Source of the DNA: an uncultured Pseudoxanthomonas sp.
Lineage (GTDB): Bacteria; Pseudomonadota; Gammaproteobacteria; Xanthomonadales; Xanthomonadaceae
Direction: 5' to 3'
Assembly: GCF_946886695.1 (NCBI RefSeq)
Contig: NZ_CAMPJD010000017.1
Span: 6,841-70,840, forward strand
DNA length: 64,000 bases
Positions 1 through 8,847 of this stretch are shown one piece after another. Below the pieces are notes generated by a model. That model did not search any database. It was not told the DNA's origin and saw only the letters and a program-made list of their open reading frames with translations. Every line of letters starts with the position of its first letter. Position 1 is the stretch's first letter. The position numbers and the translations under genes are program-made.

Positions 1-467
1 AATTCCCAGAACGCCGCCGGGTCACTGCCGTCGAACGGGAAGAAGGCGCTGACCATCATCCCGGCGCGCGACCACAGCAGGATGATCACGCCCTGCCCCA
101 GCGCGAATACGCCTGCCTGGCCCAGTACGCGCCTGGCCAGAACGAAGGAATCCCGCAAACGAGGCGTGCGTCCTCGTTCCAGTGCGCGGCTTACGCAATA
201 CAGGCCCACGCAGATCAGCGGTGCCACGAACACGAAACCGGACAGCAGGGTCGCCAGCAGCGCGAATCGGCCCAGCAGGTAGGCCAACCAGGAGATGCCG
301 ACACTGGCCAGCACGATCACCGTGCCGAAAAGCAGCGTCAGGGCAGGCGCGCGGCGCATGTCGCGCCAGCCGGCCCGCAGCCAGCGCCAGGGCGCGCCAT
401 GGTCGAGCACCGCGCACGGCACGATGAAGGCGCGCGCGGCCGGCTCCGTCGTGGGTCCGTCTGACAT
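1..467 (-). CDS. DUF2189-type integral membrane protein, 3' end cut by the window
   Basis: The frame runs off the left edge, so only the first 155 residues are visible. The start ATG at 467 has a good GGGGAGAAG Shine-Dalgarno just upstream. After a soluble N-terminus (FIVPCAVLDHGAPWRWLRAG) come hydrophobic segments around residues 40-60, 65-90 and 115-135. This pattern and the RAGWRDM region resemble the DUF2189 family of membrane proteins with no assigned reaction. The gene is divergent from the thiolase and shares a 130-bp intergenic region with it. Function is unknown; the family call is from recall of the pattern. Confidence 0.7.
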   Translation of the reverse strand, partial: MSDGPTTEPAARAFIVPCAVLDHGAPWRWLRAGWRDMRRAPALTLLFGTVIVLASVGISWLAYLLGRFALLATLLSGFVFVAPLICVGLYCVSRALERGRTPRLRDSFVLARRVLGQAGVFALGQGVIILLWSRAGMMVSAFFPFDGSDPAAFWE

Positions 468-537
468 GTCTTCTCCCCCTCCCGCCTCGAGGATACGCCG
501 GTCCGGAGCAGGTCGCTGCCCTGTACCAACGACCGAT

Positions 538-567
538 TTGCCCGCTGTCGTGCCGGGGCGGGATAAT
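538..567 (+). promoter_or_regulatory. putative promoter of the thiolase gene
   Basis: TTGCCC at 538-543 and GATAAT at 562-567 are separated by 18 bp, and the thiolase ATG follows at 598. The match to sigma-70 boxes is fair. No start-site data exist. Confidence 0.4.
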
Positions 568-597
568 CTGCGGCTCACTCCACGCGGGAAGTCCTCC

Positions 598-1773
598 ATG
601 TCCGACATCGTCATCGCCGCCGCCAAGCGCACCGCCATCGGTTCGTTCCTCGGCCAGTTCAATGGCGTCCCCACCCCGACGCTGGGCGCCGCTGCCATCA
701 CCGCCGCGCTGGAACAGTCCGGCATCCCCGCCGACGACGTGTCCGAAGTCATCATGGGTTGCGTGCTGCCGGCCAACCTGGGTCAGGCTCCCGCCCGCCA
801 GGCCGCGCGTGCCGCCGGCATCCCGGATGCGGCCGGCGCCACCACCATCAACAAGGTCTGCGGTTCGGGCATGAAGGCGATCATGCTGGGCCACGATCTG
901 ATCAAGGCCGGGTCGGCCACGGTGGTCATCGCCGGCGGCATGGAGTCGATGAGCAACGCCCCGCACCTGATCCCCAACTCGCGCACCGGCAACCGTTACG
1001 GCAACTTCCAGGCGGTGGACCACATGGCGTGGGACGGCCTGACCAATCCCTATGATGGGCAGGCAATGGGCGTGTTCGCCGAGGCTACCGTCGCCAAATT
1101 CGGTTTCACCCGCGAAGAACAGGATGCCTACTCGATCGAATCGGTGACCCGCGCGCAGGCTGCGCAGGCGTCCGGTGCGTTCAACGACGAAATCGTCCCG
1201 GTCAAGGTCGCCACCCGCAAGGGCGAGGTCGAGGTCAGTACCGACGAGCAGCCGGGCAAGTCCGACGTCGCCAAGATCCCAACCCTGAAGGCCGCCTTCA
1301 AGAAGGACGGCACGGTGACGGCCGCCAGCTCGTCCAGCATTTCCGACGGCGCCGCGGCCACCGTGCTGCTGAGCGCCGACGAGGCCGCCAAGCGCGGTCT
1401 GCAGCCGCTGGCACGGATCGTCGGTCACGCGACCTACTCGCAGGCGCCGGAGTGGTTCACCACCGCGCCCGTCTCGGCCATCGACAAGCTGCTCAAGCAG
1501 GTCGGCTGGACGGTGGACCAGGTGGACCTGTTCGAGGTCAACGAAGCCTTCGCGGTCGTCGCCATGGCGCCGATCAAGGAGCTGGGCATCCCGCACGCCA
1601 AGGTCAACGTCAATGGCGGTGCCTGCGCGCTGGGTCATCCGATCGGCGCGTCGGGAGCCCGCCTGGTGGTCACGCTGATCAATGCCCTGCGCACACGGGG
1701 CGGCAAGCGTGGCATCGCCACGCTCTGCATCGGCGGCGGCGAGGCCACCGCGATCGCGATCGAACTCGTCTGA
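598..1773 (+). CDS. atoB: acetyl-CoA C-acetyltransferase (thiolase family), 391 aa
   Basis: Thiolases cleave 3-ketoacyl-CoA or condense two acetyl-CoA. All expected parts are present: the nucleophilic Cys in NKVCGSGMKA (near residue 88), the NEAFA block, GGACALGHPIGASGAR with the catalytic His, and a second active Cys in TLCIGGGEA near the C-terminus. Length matches the family (about 390 aa). The ATG at 598 lies downstream of AAGTCCTCC and opens the conserved N-terminus MSDIVIAAAKRTAIGSF. The gene may take the acetoacetyl-CoA made by the nearby leucine catabolic enzymes, but it could equally be a biosynthetic or general beta-ketothiolase. The substrate is inferred, the family is clear. Confidence 0.93.
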   Translation: MSDIVIAAAKRTAIGSFLGQFNGVPTPTLGAAAITAALEQSGIPADDVSEVIMGCVLPANLGQAPARQAARAAGIPDAAGATTINKVCGSGMKAIMLGHDLIKAGSATVVIAGGMESMSNAPHLIPNSRTGNRYGNFQAVDHMAWDGLTNPYDGQAMGVFAEATVAKFGFTREEQDAYSIESVTRAQAAQASGAFNDEIVPVKVATRKGEVEVSTDEQPGKSDVAKIPTLKAAFKKDGTVTAASSSSISDGAAATVLLSADEAAKRGLQPLARIVGHATYSQAPEWFTTAPVSAIDKLLKQVGWTVDQVDLFEVNEAFAVVAMAPIKELGIPHAKVNVNGGACALGHPIGASGARLVVTLINALRTRGGKRGIATLCIGGGEATAIAIELV

Positions 1774-1863
1774 TCTTTTGCGCAGTCGGGGGGCCAAAGC
1801 GGCCGGTTTTCGTCCGCCCCATAAGGTTTAACAACGGGTTGACAAAGATAACCGGCCAACCGC

Positions 1864-1891
1864 TTGACAGCCGTAATGGGCTTGTCATCAT
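1864..1891 (+). promoter_or_regulatory. putative promoter of the first Ala-rich lipoprotein gene
   Basis: A perfect TTGACA at 1864-1869 is followed after 16 bp by CATCAT (1886-1891), a 4/6 match to the -10 box. A second TTGACA lies at 1839-1844. The gene starts at 1944. Confidence 0.4.
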
Positions 1892-1943
1892 GTTGCAGGC
1901 GCGCAATTGCGCGTTGCCTAACTAACGACGAGGAAATTCAACG

Positions 1944-2288
1944 ATGACCATGAACAAGGCTCTGATCGCGCTGGCTCTGGGTTTCGCCCTGGCTGCGTGC
2001 TCGAACCAGGAACAGGCTGCCGACGCCGCTGCCGACGCCGCTGCGACCGCGACCGAAGCCCAGGCTGCCGCTGACGCCGCCGCTGCCGCTGGCGAAGTGA
2101 CCGCCGACGCCGCCCAGCAGTCGGCCGACGCCGCTGCCACCGCCGCCGACGCTGCTGCCACCGCCGCGACCGACGCTGCTGCCGCCACCACGACGGAAGC
2201 CGCTGACGCTGCTGCCGACGCCGCTGGCCAGGCTGCCGACACGGCCGAAGCCGCGACCGACGCTGCCAAGGAAGCCACCAAGCAGTAA
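1944..2288 (+). CDS. small alanine-rich lipoprotein, 114 aa
   Basis: The product has a lipoprotein signal ending in LAAC-S (Cys about residue 20), so it should be lipidated and membrane anchored. The rest is almost entirely Ala with regularly spaced Asp, Thr, Glu and Gln in ADAA/ATAADAA repeats, predicting one long amphipathic helix. That recalls Lpp-like or other coiled-coil envelope proteins, although no C-terminal Lys like that of Lpp is seen (it ends EATKQ). An AGGA Shine-Dalgarno at 1931-1934 supports ATG 1944 over ATG 1950. The gene is monocistronic, with its own promoter candidate and a strong terminator, which suggests high expression. A paralogue follows at 2453. Function unknown. 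Confidence 0.8.
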   Translation: MTMNKALIALALGFALAACSNQEQAADAAADAAATATEAQAAADAAAAAGEVTADAAQQSADAAATAADAAATAATDAAAATTTEAADAAADAAGQAADTAEAATDAAKEATKQ

Positions 2289-2324
2289 TCTGCTGGCGGT
2301 TGCCTGATTTAGCGTTAAACTGAG

Positions 2325-2354
2325 AAAGCCGCCAGTTCGCTGGCGGCTTTTTCT
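2325..2354 (+). terminator. Rho-independent terminator
   Basis: An 11-bp stem (AAAGCCGCCAG / CTGGCGGCTTT) closed by a stable TTCG tetraloop is followed by a T run. It ends the first lipoprotein transcript. Confidence 0.93.
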
Positions 2355-2452
2355 GTATCCGGGCCTGGCTTCCCGGTTCGCCCCCTACCGGTGGACGAAC
2401 GGACTCGCCCTCCCGGCGCCACCTTCCACACCTACCGATTTGGGGATCCACA

Positions 2453-2830
2453 ATGAAGATCAAGAGCACCGTCCTGCTGGTCGCCGCCGTCCTGGCCATG
2501 AGCGCCTGCACGAAGAGCGAGACCACCGACGCCGCTGCTGCCGACGCCGCCGCCGCTGCCGACCAGGCTGCCGCTGCTGCCGGTGACGCCGCCTCCGCTG
2601 CCGGCGACGCCGCTGCCGCCGCTGGCGACGCCGCGACGGCCGCCACCGCCGACGCCGCTGCTGCCGCGACCGCCGCTGCTTCGGACGCCGCTGCCGCCAC
2701 CGAAGCTGCCGCTTCCGACGCCACCGCCGCCGCTGCTGGCGCCGTGTCCGACGCCGCCCAGGCGACGGCCGACAAGGCTGCTGAAGTCGCCGACAAGGCC
2801 GACGCCAAGGCTGAAGAAGCCAAGCAGTAA
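2453..2830 (+). CDS. second alanine-rich lipoprotein, 125 aa
   Basis: This is a paralogue of the gene at 1944. The signal peptide ends in the lipobox MSAC (Cys 19), then come KSETTDAAAADAA and a long Ala/Asp helix made of repeats such as GDAAAAA and SDAA. The C-terminal third becomes charged (ADKAAEVADKADAKAEEAKQ), as in a coiled coil. The Shine-Dalgarno is weak (GGGGAT). Each copy is flanked by terminators, so the two are separate transcription units. A structural envelope role is plausible but only inferred from composition; low-complexity sequence gives no family assignment. Confidence 0.8.
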   Translation: MKIKSTVLLVAAVLAMSACTKSETTDAAAADAAAAADQAAAAAGDAASAAGDAAAAAGDAATAATADAAAAATAAASDAAAATEAAASDATAAAAGAVSDAAQATADKAAEVADKADAKAEEAKQ

Positions 2831-2854
2831 TCGACTCGCCTCATCGCGAATCGG

Positions 2855-2887
2855 ACAAGGCCCGCGCAAGCGGGCCTTGTCGTTTTG
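2855..2887 (+). terminator. Rho-independent terminator
   Basis: A perfect 11-bp stem ACAAGGCCCGC / GCGGGCCTTGT with a GCAA tetraloop is followed by CGTTTTG. It lies 25 bp after the second lipoprotein gene. Confidence 0.9.
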
Positions 2888-3001
2888 TAGCACGCCACCG
2901 GCAAGCGACATCAGGAACCGCCCCAGACCGTTTTTGCAGTGCGGTTTGGCGCGCAGGGGGGTTTATGGTCTGATGCCGCCTTTCCTGCTTCGTCGTGCCG
3001 C

Positions 3002-4609
3002 ATGCCTGCCATCGCTTCGCAACTCGATCCGCGCTCATCCGATTTCCTCGCCAACAACGCGTATCACCGCGTACTGGTGCAGGAACTCGACCGCCGTCTG
3101 GCGCACGCTGCCGAGGGGGGAGGCGAAAAAGCGCGCAACAAGCACACCGAACGCGGCAAGCTGCTGGCACGGGATCGCATCACCGCCCTGCTCGACCCCG
3201 GCTCGCCCTTCCTCGAAATCGCGCCACTGGCCGCCGAGGAGATGTACGACGGCGCGGCACCCGCCGCCGGCATGGTCTGCGGCATCGGCCGCGTGATGGG
3301 CAACGAGGTGGTGATCGTCGCCAACGATGCCACGGTCAAGGGCGGCACCTACTTCCCGATGACGGTGAAGAAGCACCTGCGCGCACAGGAGATCGCGCGC
3401 GAGAACCACCTGCCCTGCGTGTACCTGGTGGACTCCGGCGGCGCCTTCCTGCCCCTGCAGGACGAAGTATTCCCCGACCGCGAGCACTTCGGCCGCATCT
3501 TCTACAACCAGGCCCGCCTGTCGGCCGAGAACATCCCGCAGGTCGCGGTGGTGATGGGCAGTTGCACCGCCGGCGGCGCCTACGTGCCGGCGATGTGCGA
3601 CGAATCGATCATCGTCAAGGAACAGGGCACGATCTTCCTCGGCGGCCCGCCGCTGGTGAAGGCGGCCACCGGCGAAGTGGTCGATGCCGAAGCCCTGGGC
3701 GGCGCGGACGTGCACACCAGCGTGTCCGGCGTGGCCGATCATTTCGCCGAAGACGATCGCCACGCGCTCGAGATCGCGCGCAGCGTCATCGGCCACCTCA
3801 ATCGCCGCAAGACCCTGCCCGTCGCGGTGCGCGACACGCGCGAACCGCTGTATCCGGCCGAGGAGTTGTACGGCATCGTGCCCAAGGACACCCGCCGCCC
3901 GTTCGACATCCGCGAGGTCATTGCACGCATCACCGACGGCAGCGAGCTGGACGAGTTCAAGGCCCGCTACGGCAAGACCCTGGTTACCGGCTTCGCGCAT
4001 CTGCACGGTTACCCGGTGGGGATCGTCGCCAACAACGGCATCCTGTTCGGCGAAAGCGCCCTCAAGGGCGCGCACTTCATCGAGTTGTGCAACCAGCGCG
4101 GCATCCCGCTGGTGTTCCTGCAGAACATCACGGGCTTCATGGTCGGCCGTAAATACGAGAACGCCGGCATCGCGAAGGACGGGGCGAAGATGGTCACGGC
4201 TGTCGCCTGCTCGTCCGTGCCGAAGTTCACCGTGGTCATCGGCGGCAGCTTCGGTGCCGGCAACTACGCCATGTGCGGCCGTGCCTACGGCGCGCGCTTC
4301 CTGTGGATGTGGCCGAATGCGCGCATCAGCGTGATGGGTGGCGAACAGGCGGCCAGCGTGCTGGCGACGGTGAAGCGCGACGGCATCGAGGCCGCGGGCA
4401 AATCGTGGAGCCCGGACGAAGAAGACGCCTTCAAGGCGCCGATCCGCGAGCAGTACGAATCGCAGGGCAGCCCGTGGTACGCCACAGCGCGCCTGTGGGA
4501 TGACGGCATCATCGACCCTGCCGATACGCGTCGGGTGCTTGGGCTGGGCATTTCGGCCTCGCTCAATGCGCCGATCGAGCCGGCGAAGTTCGGCGTGTTC
4601 CGGATGTAG
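3002..4609 (+). CDS. mccB: methylcrotonoyl-CoA carboxylase carboxyltransferase (beta) subunit, 535 aa
   Basis: This subunit transfers the carboxyl group from carboxybiotin to 3-methylcrotonyl-CoA, step 4 of leucine degradation, with the biotin subunit MccA encoded at 12612. The protein has the two crotonase-like halves of carboxyltransferases. They include the acyl-CoA site [13 protein letters not shown] in the N-terminal half and the oxyanion motif [16 protein letters not shown] in the C-terminal half. Length matches known MccB (535 aa). I use ATG 3002 ([10 protein letters not shown]) and not upstream codons, because the family begins with a short lead followed by DxxSxxFxxN. Unusually, mccB is separated from the rest of the pathway by 6.7 kb of unrelated genes. 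Confidence 0.93.
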   Translation: MPAIASQLDPRSSDFLANNAYHRVLVQELDRRLAHAAEGGGEKARNKHTERGKLLARDRITALLDPGSPFLEIAPLAAEEMYDGAAPAAGMVCGIGRVMGNEVVIVANDATVKGGTYFPMTVKKHLRAQEIARENHLPCVYLVDSGGAFLPLQDEVFPDREHFGRIFYNQARLSAENIPQVAVVMGSCTAGGAYVPAMCDESIIVKEQGTIFLGGPPLVKAATGEVVDAEALGGADVHTSVSGVADHFAEDDRHALEIARSVIGHLNRRKTLPVAVRDTREPLYPAEELYGIVPKDTRRPFDIREVIARITDGSELDEFKARYGKTLVTGFAHLHGYPVGIVANNGILFGESALKGAHFIELCNQRGIPLVFLQNITGFMVGRKYENAGIAKDGAKMVTAVACSSVPKFTVVIGGSFGAGNYAMCGRAYGARFLWMWPNARISVMGGEQAASVLATVKRDGIEAAGKSWSPDEEDAFKAPIREQYESQGSPWYATARLWDDGIIDPADTRRVLGLGISASLNAPIEPAKFGVFRM

Positions 4610-4797
4610 CGCCGGGCGCACGCCTTGGCCGGCCTCGCCCTCTTCATCGTTGTGAGCACCGCGTGCACAAGCCCGACTCCAGGGTGAACCACGCCTGCCT
4701 GGCCTGCACCACGCCACCAATCGGCTGTGCAGGTCACAGCGCGCGCACGGACAGGCGGCGATAGTCCGGAGTCCCTGCCACCCGGAGCATCCCCTGC

Positions 4798-5340
4798 ATG
4801 TCCATTTGGAAAGACCAAAGCCCCGCGAAGAAAGAGGGCGGCAACCTGCCGCCGGAACCCACCACCCTCCCCGTGCGCGACACTGCCACGGCGGCCGATT
4901 TCTCGCCCGCCGTTACCGCACCGCCGGGCACGCGTCCGGTTGAACGCAGCGCACCCCAGGAGGCGCTGAAGGAATCGCTGATCGCCGCTGACCTCACCAT
5001 CGAGGGCAAGATCGAGGGCACCGGCCACATCCGCATCGCAGGCCGTTTCAAGGGCGACGTGAACGTGCAAGGCGACCTCACCATCGAAACCGGCGCCAAG
5101 CTCAATGGTGGCGTGCGGGCGAAGAAGGTGACCATCGCGGGCGAGCTGGAAGGCAACATCGAGTCCGCCGCACGCGTCGAACTGCTGGCATCTGGCGTAC
5201 TGATCGGTGACGTGAAGTCGGGATCGCTCACGGTGGCTGCGGGGTCCCGCATGCGCGGCCAGGCCGACTTCGGCTGGGATGAGCCCGCCAAGGGCGGCAA
5301 GGGCAAGGACAACGGCACGGAGCCCGGCGCCGCGGCATGA
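4798..5340 (+). CDS. bactofilin-type polymer-forming cytoskeletal protein, 180 aa
   Basis: Residues about 65-155 carry the DUF583/bactofilin pattern: IAADLTIEGKIEG followed by short hydrophobic-glycine turns (GHIRIAGRFKGDVNVQGDLTIE). These build a right-handed beta-helix that polymerises without nucleotide. The flanks are disordered and Pro/Lys/Gly-rich, as usual for the family. The first ATG (MSIWKDQ) follows a weak CCGGAGCATCC site. The stop overlaps the next gene by 4 bp (ATGA), so the two are co-translated. Bactofilins scaffold cell-shape or envelope machinery; the specific role here is unknown. Confidence 0.85.
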   Translation: MSIWKDQSPAKKEGGNLPPEPTTLPVRDTATAADFSPAVTAPPGTRPVERSAPQEALKESLIAADLTIEGKIEGTGHIRIAGRFKGDVNVQGDLTIETGAKLNGGVRAKKVTIAGELEGNIESAARVELLASGVLIGDVKSGSLTVAAGSRMRGQADFGWDEPAKGGKGKDNGTEPGAAA

Positions 5341-5702
5341 GCCAACCCCGCCCAGGCAGTGCCGGCGCCACCCGCACCTGCCCGCACTGCAAGGCGACCA
5401 TCCTGGAGAGCGCGGCCGTCTGCCCGGGCTGCCGCCACCACCTGCGCTTCGAACCCGGCGCAGGTGCCCAGGCGGTACCCGCGCTGACCCCGTTGCGGAT
5501 CGAGGGCACGCTGCAGCCACCGGCCGAGGGCGCTGCGTGGGAATACAGCGTGGTGCTGTCGATCCGCAACGACCGTGGGGAGGAAGTCACCCGCCAGGTC
5601 GTCGGTGTCGGTGCGATGCAGCCGCACGAGCAGCGCAGCTTCGTGCTGTCGGTGGAACTCAATCCGGCGACAGGCAAAGCGGCTCGCAAGACGCGCCACT
5701 GA
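5337..5702 (+). CDS. zinc-ribbon protein of unknown function, 121 aa
   Basis: Two CxxC pairs (CPHCKATILESAAVCPGC, about residues 17-34) form a zinc-ribbon module. A beta-rich domain follows (LRIEGTLQPP, EYSVVLSIRND, RSFVLSVELNP), ending in a basic tail. The ATG overlaps the bactofilin stop by 4 bp, which implies translational coupling and a shared job, perhaps as a bactofilin partner (inference). I do not recognise a named family for the second half. Confidence 0.75.
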   Translation: MSQPRPGSAGATRTCPHCKATILESAAVCPGCRHHLRFEPGAGAQAVPALTPLRIEGTLQPPAEGAAWEYSVVLSIRNDRGEEVTRQVVGVGAMQPHEQRSFVLSVELNPATGKAARKTRH

Positions 5703-5768
5703 GCCCCTCCCGGGAACGCGACCACCCGGCTACACTCGACACCGACATGGACGCCAGCAGGGGGCTGG

Positions 5769-7463
5769 ATGATCGTCGGCATCGATCTGGGGACCACGCA
5801 TTCGCTGATTGGCTATCACGGGCCGGATGGCCCGGTCCTGATACCGAATGCACTGGGCGAGCTGCTCACGCCTTCCGTGATCAGCGTGGATGCGGACGAC
5901 ACGCTGATTGTGGGCCGGCCGGCGGTGGACCGACTGATCACCCATCCGGAGCGCAGCGTCGCCAGCTTCAAGCGCTGGATGGGCACCAACCGCGTCACGC
6001 GCCTGGGAAAGCACGCACTGCGTCCGGAAGAACTGTCGGCCTTGGTCCTGCGCGCGCTTGTCGCCGATGCGGAAAGCCATTTCGGCAGATCCGTCACCGA
6101 GGCCGTGATCAGCGTGCCGGCGTACTTCGGTGACGCGCAGCGCAAGGCCACACGTATCGCCGGCGAGCTGGCCGGCATCAAGGTCGAACGCCTCATCAAC
6201 GAACCGACCGCCGCGGCCATGGCCTACGGGTTACAGCAGCGCGACGGTGGTGGGCGCTTCCTGGTCTTCGACCTGGGCGGCGGCACGTTCGATGTCTCGA
6301 TCCTGGAAATGTTCGATGGCGTGATGGAGGTCCATGCCAGTGCCGGCGACAACTTCCTCGGCGGCGAGGATTTCCTTTCCGCGCTGCGCGATGCCTGCCT
6401 GCGCGAGCTCAAGGTCGAAGCAAAAAACCTGACGGCCAGCGAAGATGCCCTGCTGAGGCGCCGGCTGGAGTCGGCCAAGCGTGAACTGTCGAACACGTCC
6501 GGCGGCCCCGTCGACGTCGAGATTCTGCTGGGCGGCGAGTCGCGGCATTGGCAGATCGACGAGGCAGGATTTTCGCGCCTGTGCGAGCCGCTGGTGCAGC
6601 GCATGCGTGCGCCGCTCGAGCGCGCCATGCGTGACGCCCGCCTGGCGCCGGGCCAGTTGGACGACATCGTCCTGGTCGGCGGCGCATCGCGGATGCCGCT
6701 GACCGCGCGGTTGGTCTCGCGCATGTTCGGTCGCCTGCCATTGCGGCACATCAACCCGGACGAGGCGATCGCGCTGGGCGCTGCGGTCGCGGCTGGCATG
6801 AAGGCGCGCGACGAATCGCTGGAAGAGATCATCCTCACCGACGTATGTCCCCACTCGCTCGGTGTGGACACCGCGCAGGACGACGGACACGGGCAGGTCA
6901 CCACCGGCCTGTTCTCCCCGATCATCCACCGCAACGCGACAGTGCCGGTCAGCCGGGTCGAACGCTACCAGCCGATGCGCGACCAGCAGACGCAGGTCGA
7001 GTTCAATATCTACCAGGGCGAGAGCCCGCGCGTGGAGAACAACGTCAAGCTGGGTACCGTTTCGGTGAAGGTACCGGCGCGCGCCGCGCACGAGAACCCC
7101 GTGGACATCCGCTTCACCTACGACGTCAACGGGCTGCTGCAGGTGGAAGCCACCATCGTGGCCACCGGCCAGACCCATGAGGTGGTCCTGCAGCAGAACC
7201 CCGGCGTGCTGACCCAGGACGAGATCCGCCAGCGCCTGGCCGCGCTGTCCGAACTGAAGGTACATCCCCGCGACCAGCAGGAGAACCTCCTGGTGATCGC
7301 CCGCGCCGAGCGCCTGTACGAGGAACTGCTCTGGGCGCGCCGCGACCTGCAGGACGCGCTGGTGCGCTTCCGCACGGTACTGGACGGCCAGGATCCGCTG
7401 CAGATCCGCGAACACCGCGCCGATTTCGCGCGGATGCTGGAGAGCATCGAGGCCCAAGGGTGA
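5769..7463 (+). CDS. hscC: Hsp70-family chaperone, HscC type, 564 aa
   Basis: An ATP-dependent chaperone of the HscC (Hsc62) branch. The ATPase shows phosphate-1 DLGTTHS (residues 6-12), phosphate-2 [11 protein letters not shown] and adenosine LVGGASRMP. The substrate domain begins after the linker region [11 protein letters not shown]. At 564 aa it is shorter than DnaK (about 640) and close to E. coli HscC (about 556), lacking the C-terminal lid tail. ATG 5769 has an AGGGGG site. The stop overlaps the GTG of a J-domain membrane protein, matching the pairing of hscC with djlB/djlC in E. coli. Its clients are unknown. Confidence 0.9.
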   Translation: MIVGIDLGTTHSLIGYHGPDGPVLIPNALGELLTPSVISVDADDTLIVGRPAVDRLITHPERSVASFKRWMGTNRVTRLGKHALRPEELSALVLRALVADAESHFGRSVTEAVISVPAYFGDAQRKATRIAGELAGIKVERLINEPTAAAMAYGLQQRDGGGRFLVFDLGGGTFDVSILEMFDGVMEVHASAGDNFLGGEDFLSALRDACLRELKVEAKNLTASEDALLRRRLESAKRELSNTSGGPVDVEILLGGESRHWQIDEAGFSRLCEPLVQRMRAPLERAMRDARLAPGQLDDIVLVGGASRMPLTARLVSRMFGRLPLRHINPDEAIALGAAVAAGMKARDESLEEIILTDVCPHSLGVDTAQDDGHGQVTTGLFSPIIHRNATVPVSRVERYQPMRDQQTQVEFNIYQGESPRVENNVKLGTVSVKVPARAAHENPVDIRFTYDVNGLLQVEATIVATGQTHEVVLQQNPGVLTQDEIRQRLAALSELKVHPRDQQENLLVIARAERLYEELLWARRDLQDALVRFRTVLDGQDPLQIREHRADFARMLESIEAQG

Positions 7464-8839
7464 GTGACTGGCCGTATGCCCTGCTGGACATCGATGAAGA
7501 CGCTGACGAGCGCGCCATCAAGCGCGCCTACGCACGCCTGCTGAAGGCCACGCGGCCGGACGAGGATCCGGCAGCGTTCCAGCGCTTGCACGAGGCCTAT
7601 CAGGAAGCGCTGGCCCTGCAACGCGAGCAGGTGCTTGAGGTGGCCTCCGAAGATGCGCACATCACGCTCGCATCGCTGGAGGTAACGGCGCCGGATGCCA
7701 CATCACACGTGCCGCTGCACAGGGGACATTCCGACGCGCGCCCGGACGAACCTGCCCCACCGCGGATCGACGAAGCCGCGCTGCGCGAGGAGTTGATCGC
7801 CCATGCCGGGGGAGACCTGCCTTCGGCATTCCGCCACTACCTCGAACACCATCCGGCGTTGTACGCCCTGGACGTGAAACACCGCATCGGGCAGGCCATC
7901 TTCGAGAGCATCGCCTACGAAGAGGTCCAGTTGCGACCGGGGACCATGGCCGTCCTCGCGGACTTCTTCGGCTTCACACCGCCCGAGTGGGTGGAACGAC
8001 GCCAGCAGGTGTTGCAGGCGGTGTCCACCGAGAACACCGACGCCTTCGACGAGGACCGGCCGCTGACGATCCGGCAGCTGAAGCGCGCCTTCGGATGGCC
8101 GCTCGCGCTGGTCCTTGCCTGCGTGCCTGGCTTTGCATTCCGCGCAGCGCGCCTGTCGCAACGACTGACAGCGGATTACGGCGACGACGTGCCGGGCCTG
8201 GATGGTCGGCAGCAAGCCTTTTTCGAACGCATCGCCGACCCTTTCCATGCTGGCCCCTGGCGCTGGGCAACCGTGGTACTCACCGCCGCGTTCGCGACCC
8301 TGGCCATCGCCGGTCTGTGCGCGGTGAGCGATCTCGCGCCCGAACGCCAGCAGCGCATGATGGGCCTGACCTTCGTCGCGGTCGCCGGCATGCTGTGCAT
8401 CTGGCACGCGATGCGCGCGCTGTGGGCACTGCGTGAACGACCTGCGACGATGCATTCACCCGCGATTGCGCTGATGCCAGTCTGGCTGGCAGTGGCCGGC
8501 TTGCTGGTGGCCTGGTGGGTGCCACAGCTGCCGGCGCTGGCGTTCGTACTCGTGCTCCCGGCCGCGCTGCTGCACTTCCGCCAGTTCTTCGATGCGTTGC
8601 GTTTCGCCATCGGCACCAGTTGGCTCGTGCGTGCGTTGCCCATGGCCGACGACCTGCCATCGCCCTGGTTGCTTGCGTTGGCGGGTTCGGCTATCGGTAT
8701 GACGATCTGCGACTGGGCCTACGCCAGGCGCCACCGGATCAGCATCGCCGCCGCCATCGGCAATCGCTGGACGACGGTCGCGTCGTTCGCAGCGTTCGTG
8801 GGACTGGGCATCGCGGGGTTGGCGATCCGTTACGGTTGA
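7460..8839 (+). CDS. J-domain membrane protein, likely HscC co-chaperone, 459 aa
   Basis: Starts at GTG 7460, overlapping the hscC stop. Residues 1-65 form a J-like domain (WPYALLDIDEDADERAIKRA ... FQRLHEAYQEAL). The canonical HPD tripeptide that stimulates Hsp70 reads RPD here (KATRPDEDPAAF). The middle is soluble. The C-terminal half has about six hydrophobic segments (for example VVLTAAFATLAIAGLCAV, WLVRALPMADD preceded by LVLPAALLHF, and VGLGIAGLAI), so the protein should sit in the inner membrane and recruit HscC there. This resembles the E. coli DjlB/DjlC arrangement. J-domain assignment is good; activity without the His is uncertain. Confidence 0.82.
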   Translation: MSDWPYALLDIDEDADERAIKRAYARLLKATRPDEDPAAFQRLHEAYQEALALQREQVLEVASEDAHITLASLEVTAPDATSHVPLHRGHSDARPDEPAPPRIDEAALREELIAHAGGDLPSAFRHYLEHHPALYALDVKHRIGQAIFESIAYEEVQLRPGTMAVLADFFGFTPPEWVERRQQVLQAVSTENTDAFDEDRPLTIRQLKRAFGWPLALVLACVPGFAFRAARLSQRLTADYGDDVPGLDGRQQAFFERIADPFHAGPWRWATVVLTAAFATLAIAGLCAVSDLAPERQQRMMGLTFVAVAGMLCIWHAMRALWALRERPATMHSPAIALMPVWLAVAGLLVAWWVPQLPALAFVLVLPAALLHFRQFFDALRFAIGTSWLVRALPMADDLPSPWLLALAGSAIGMTICDWAYARRHRISIAAAIGNRWTTVASFAAFVGLGIAGLAIRYG

Positions 8840-8847
8840 ACCTCGGG

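Noticed and set aside
22..1797. Long antisense open frame of 591 codons over the thiolase gene
   Set aside because: It is the complement of a complete, well-supported thiolase; composition (Arg/Gly/Asp-rich) is typical of shadow frames in GC-rich DNA, and no domain is recognisable.
3035..4720. Antisense 561-codon frame over mccB
   Set aside because: Shadow of a conserved enzyme gene with no signal, domain or ribosome-binding site of its own.
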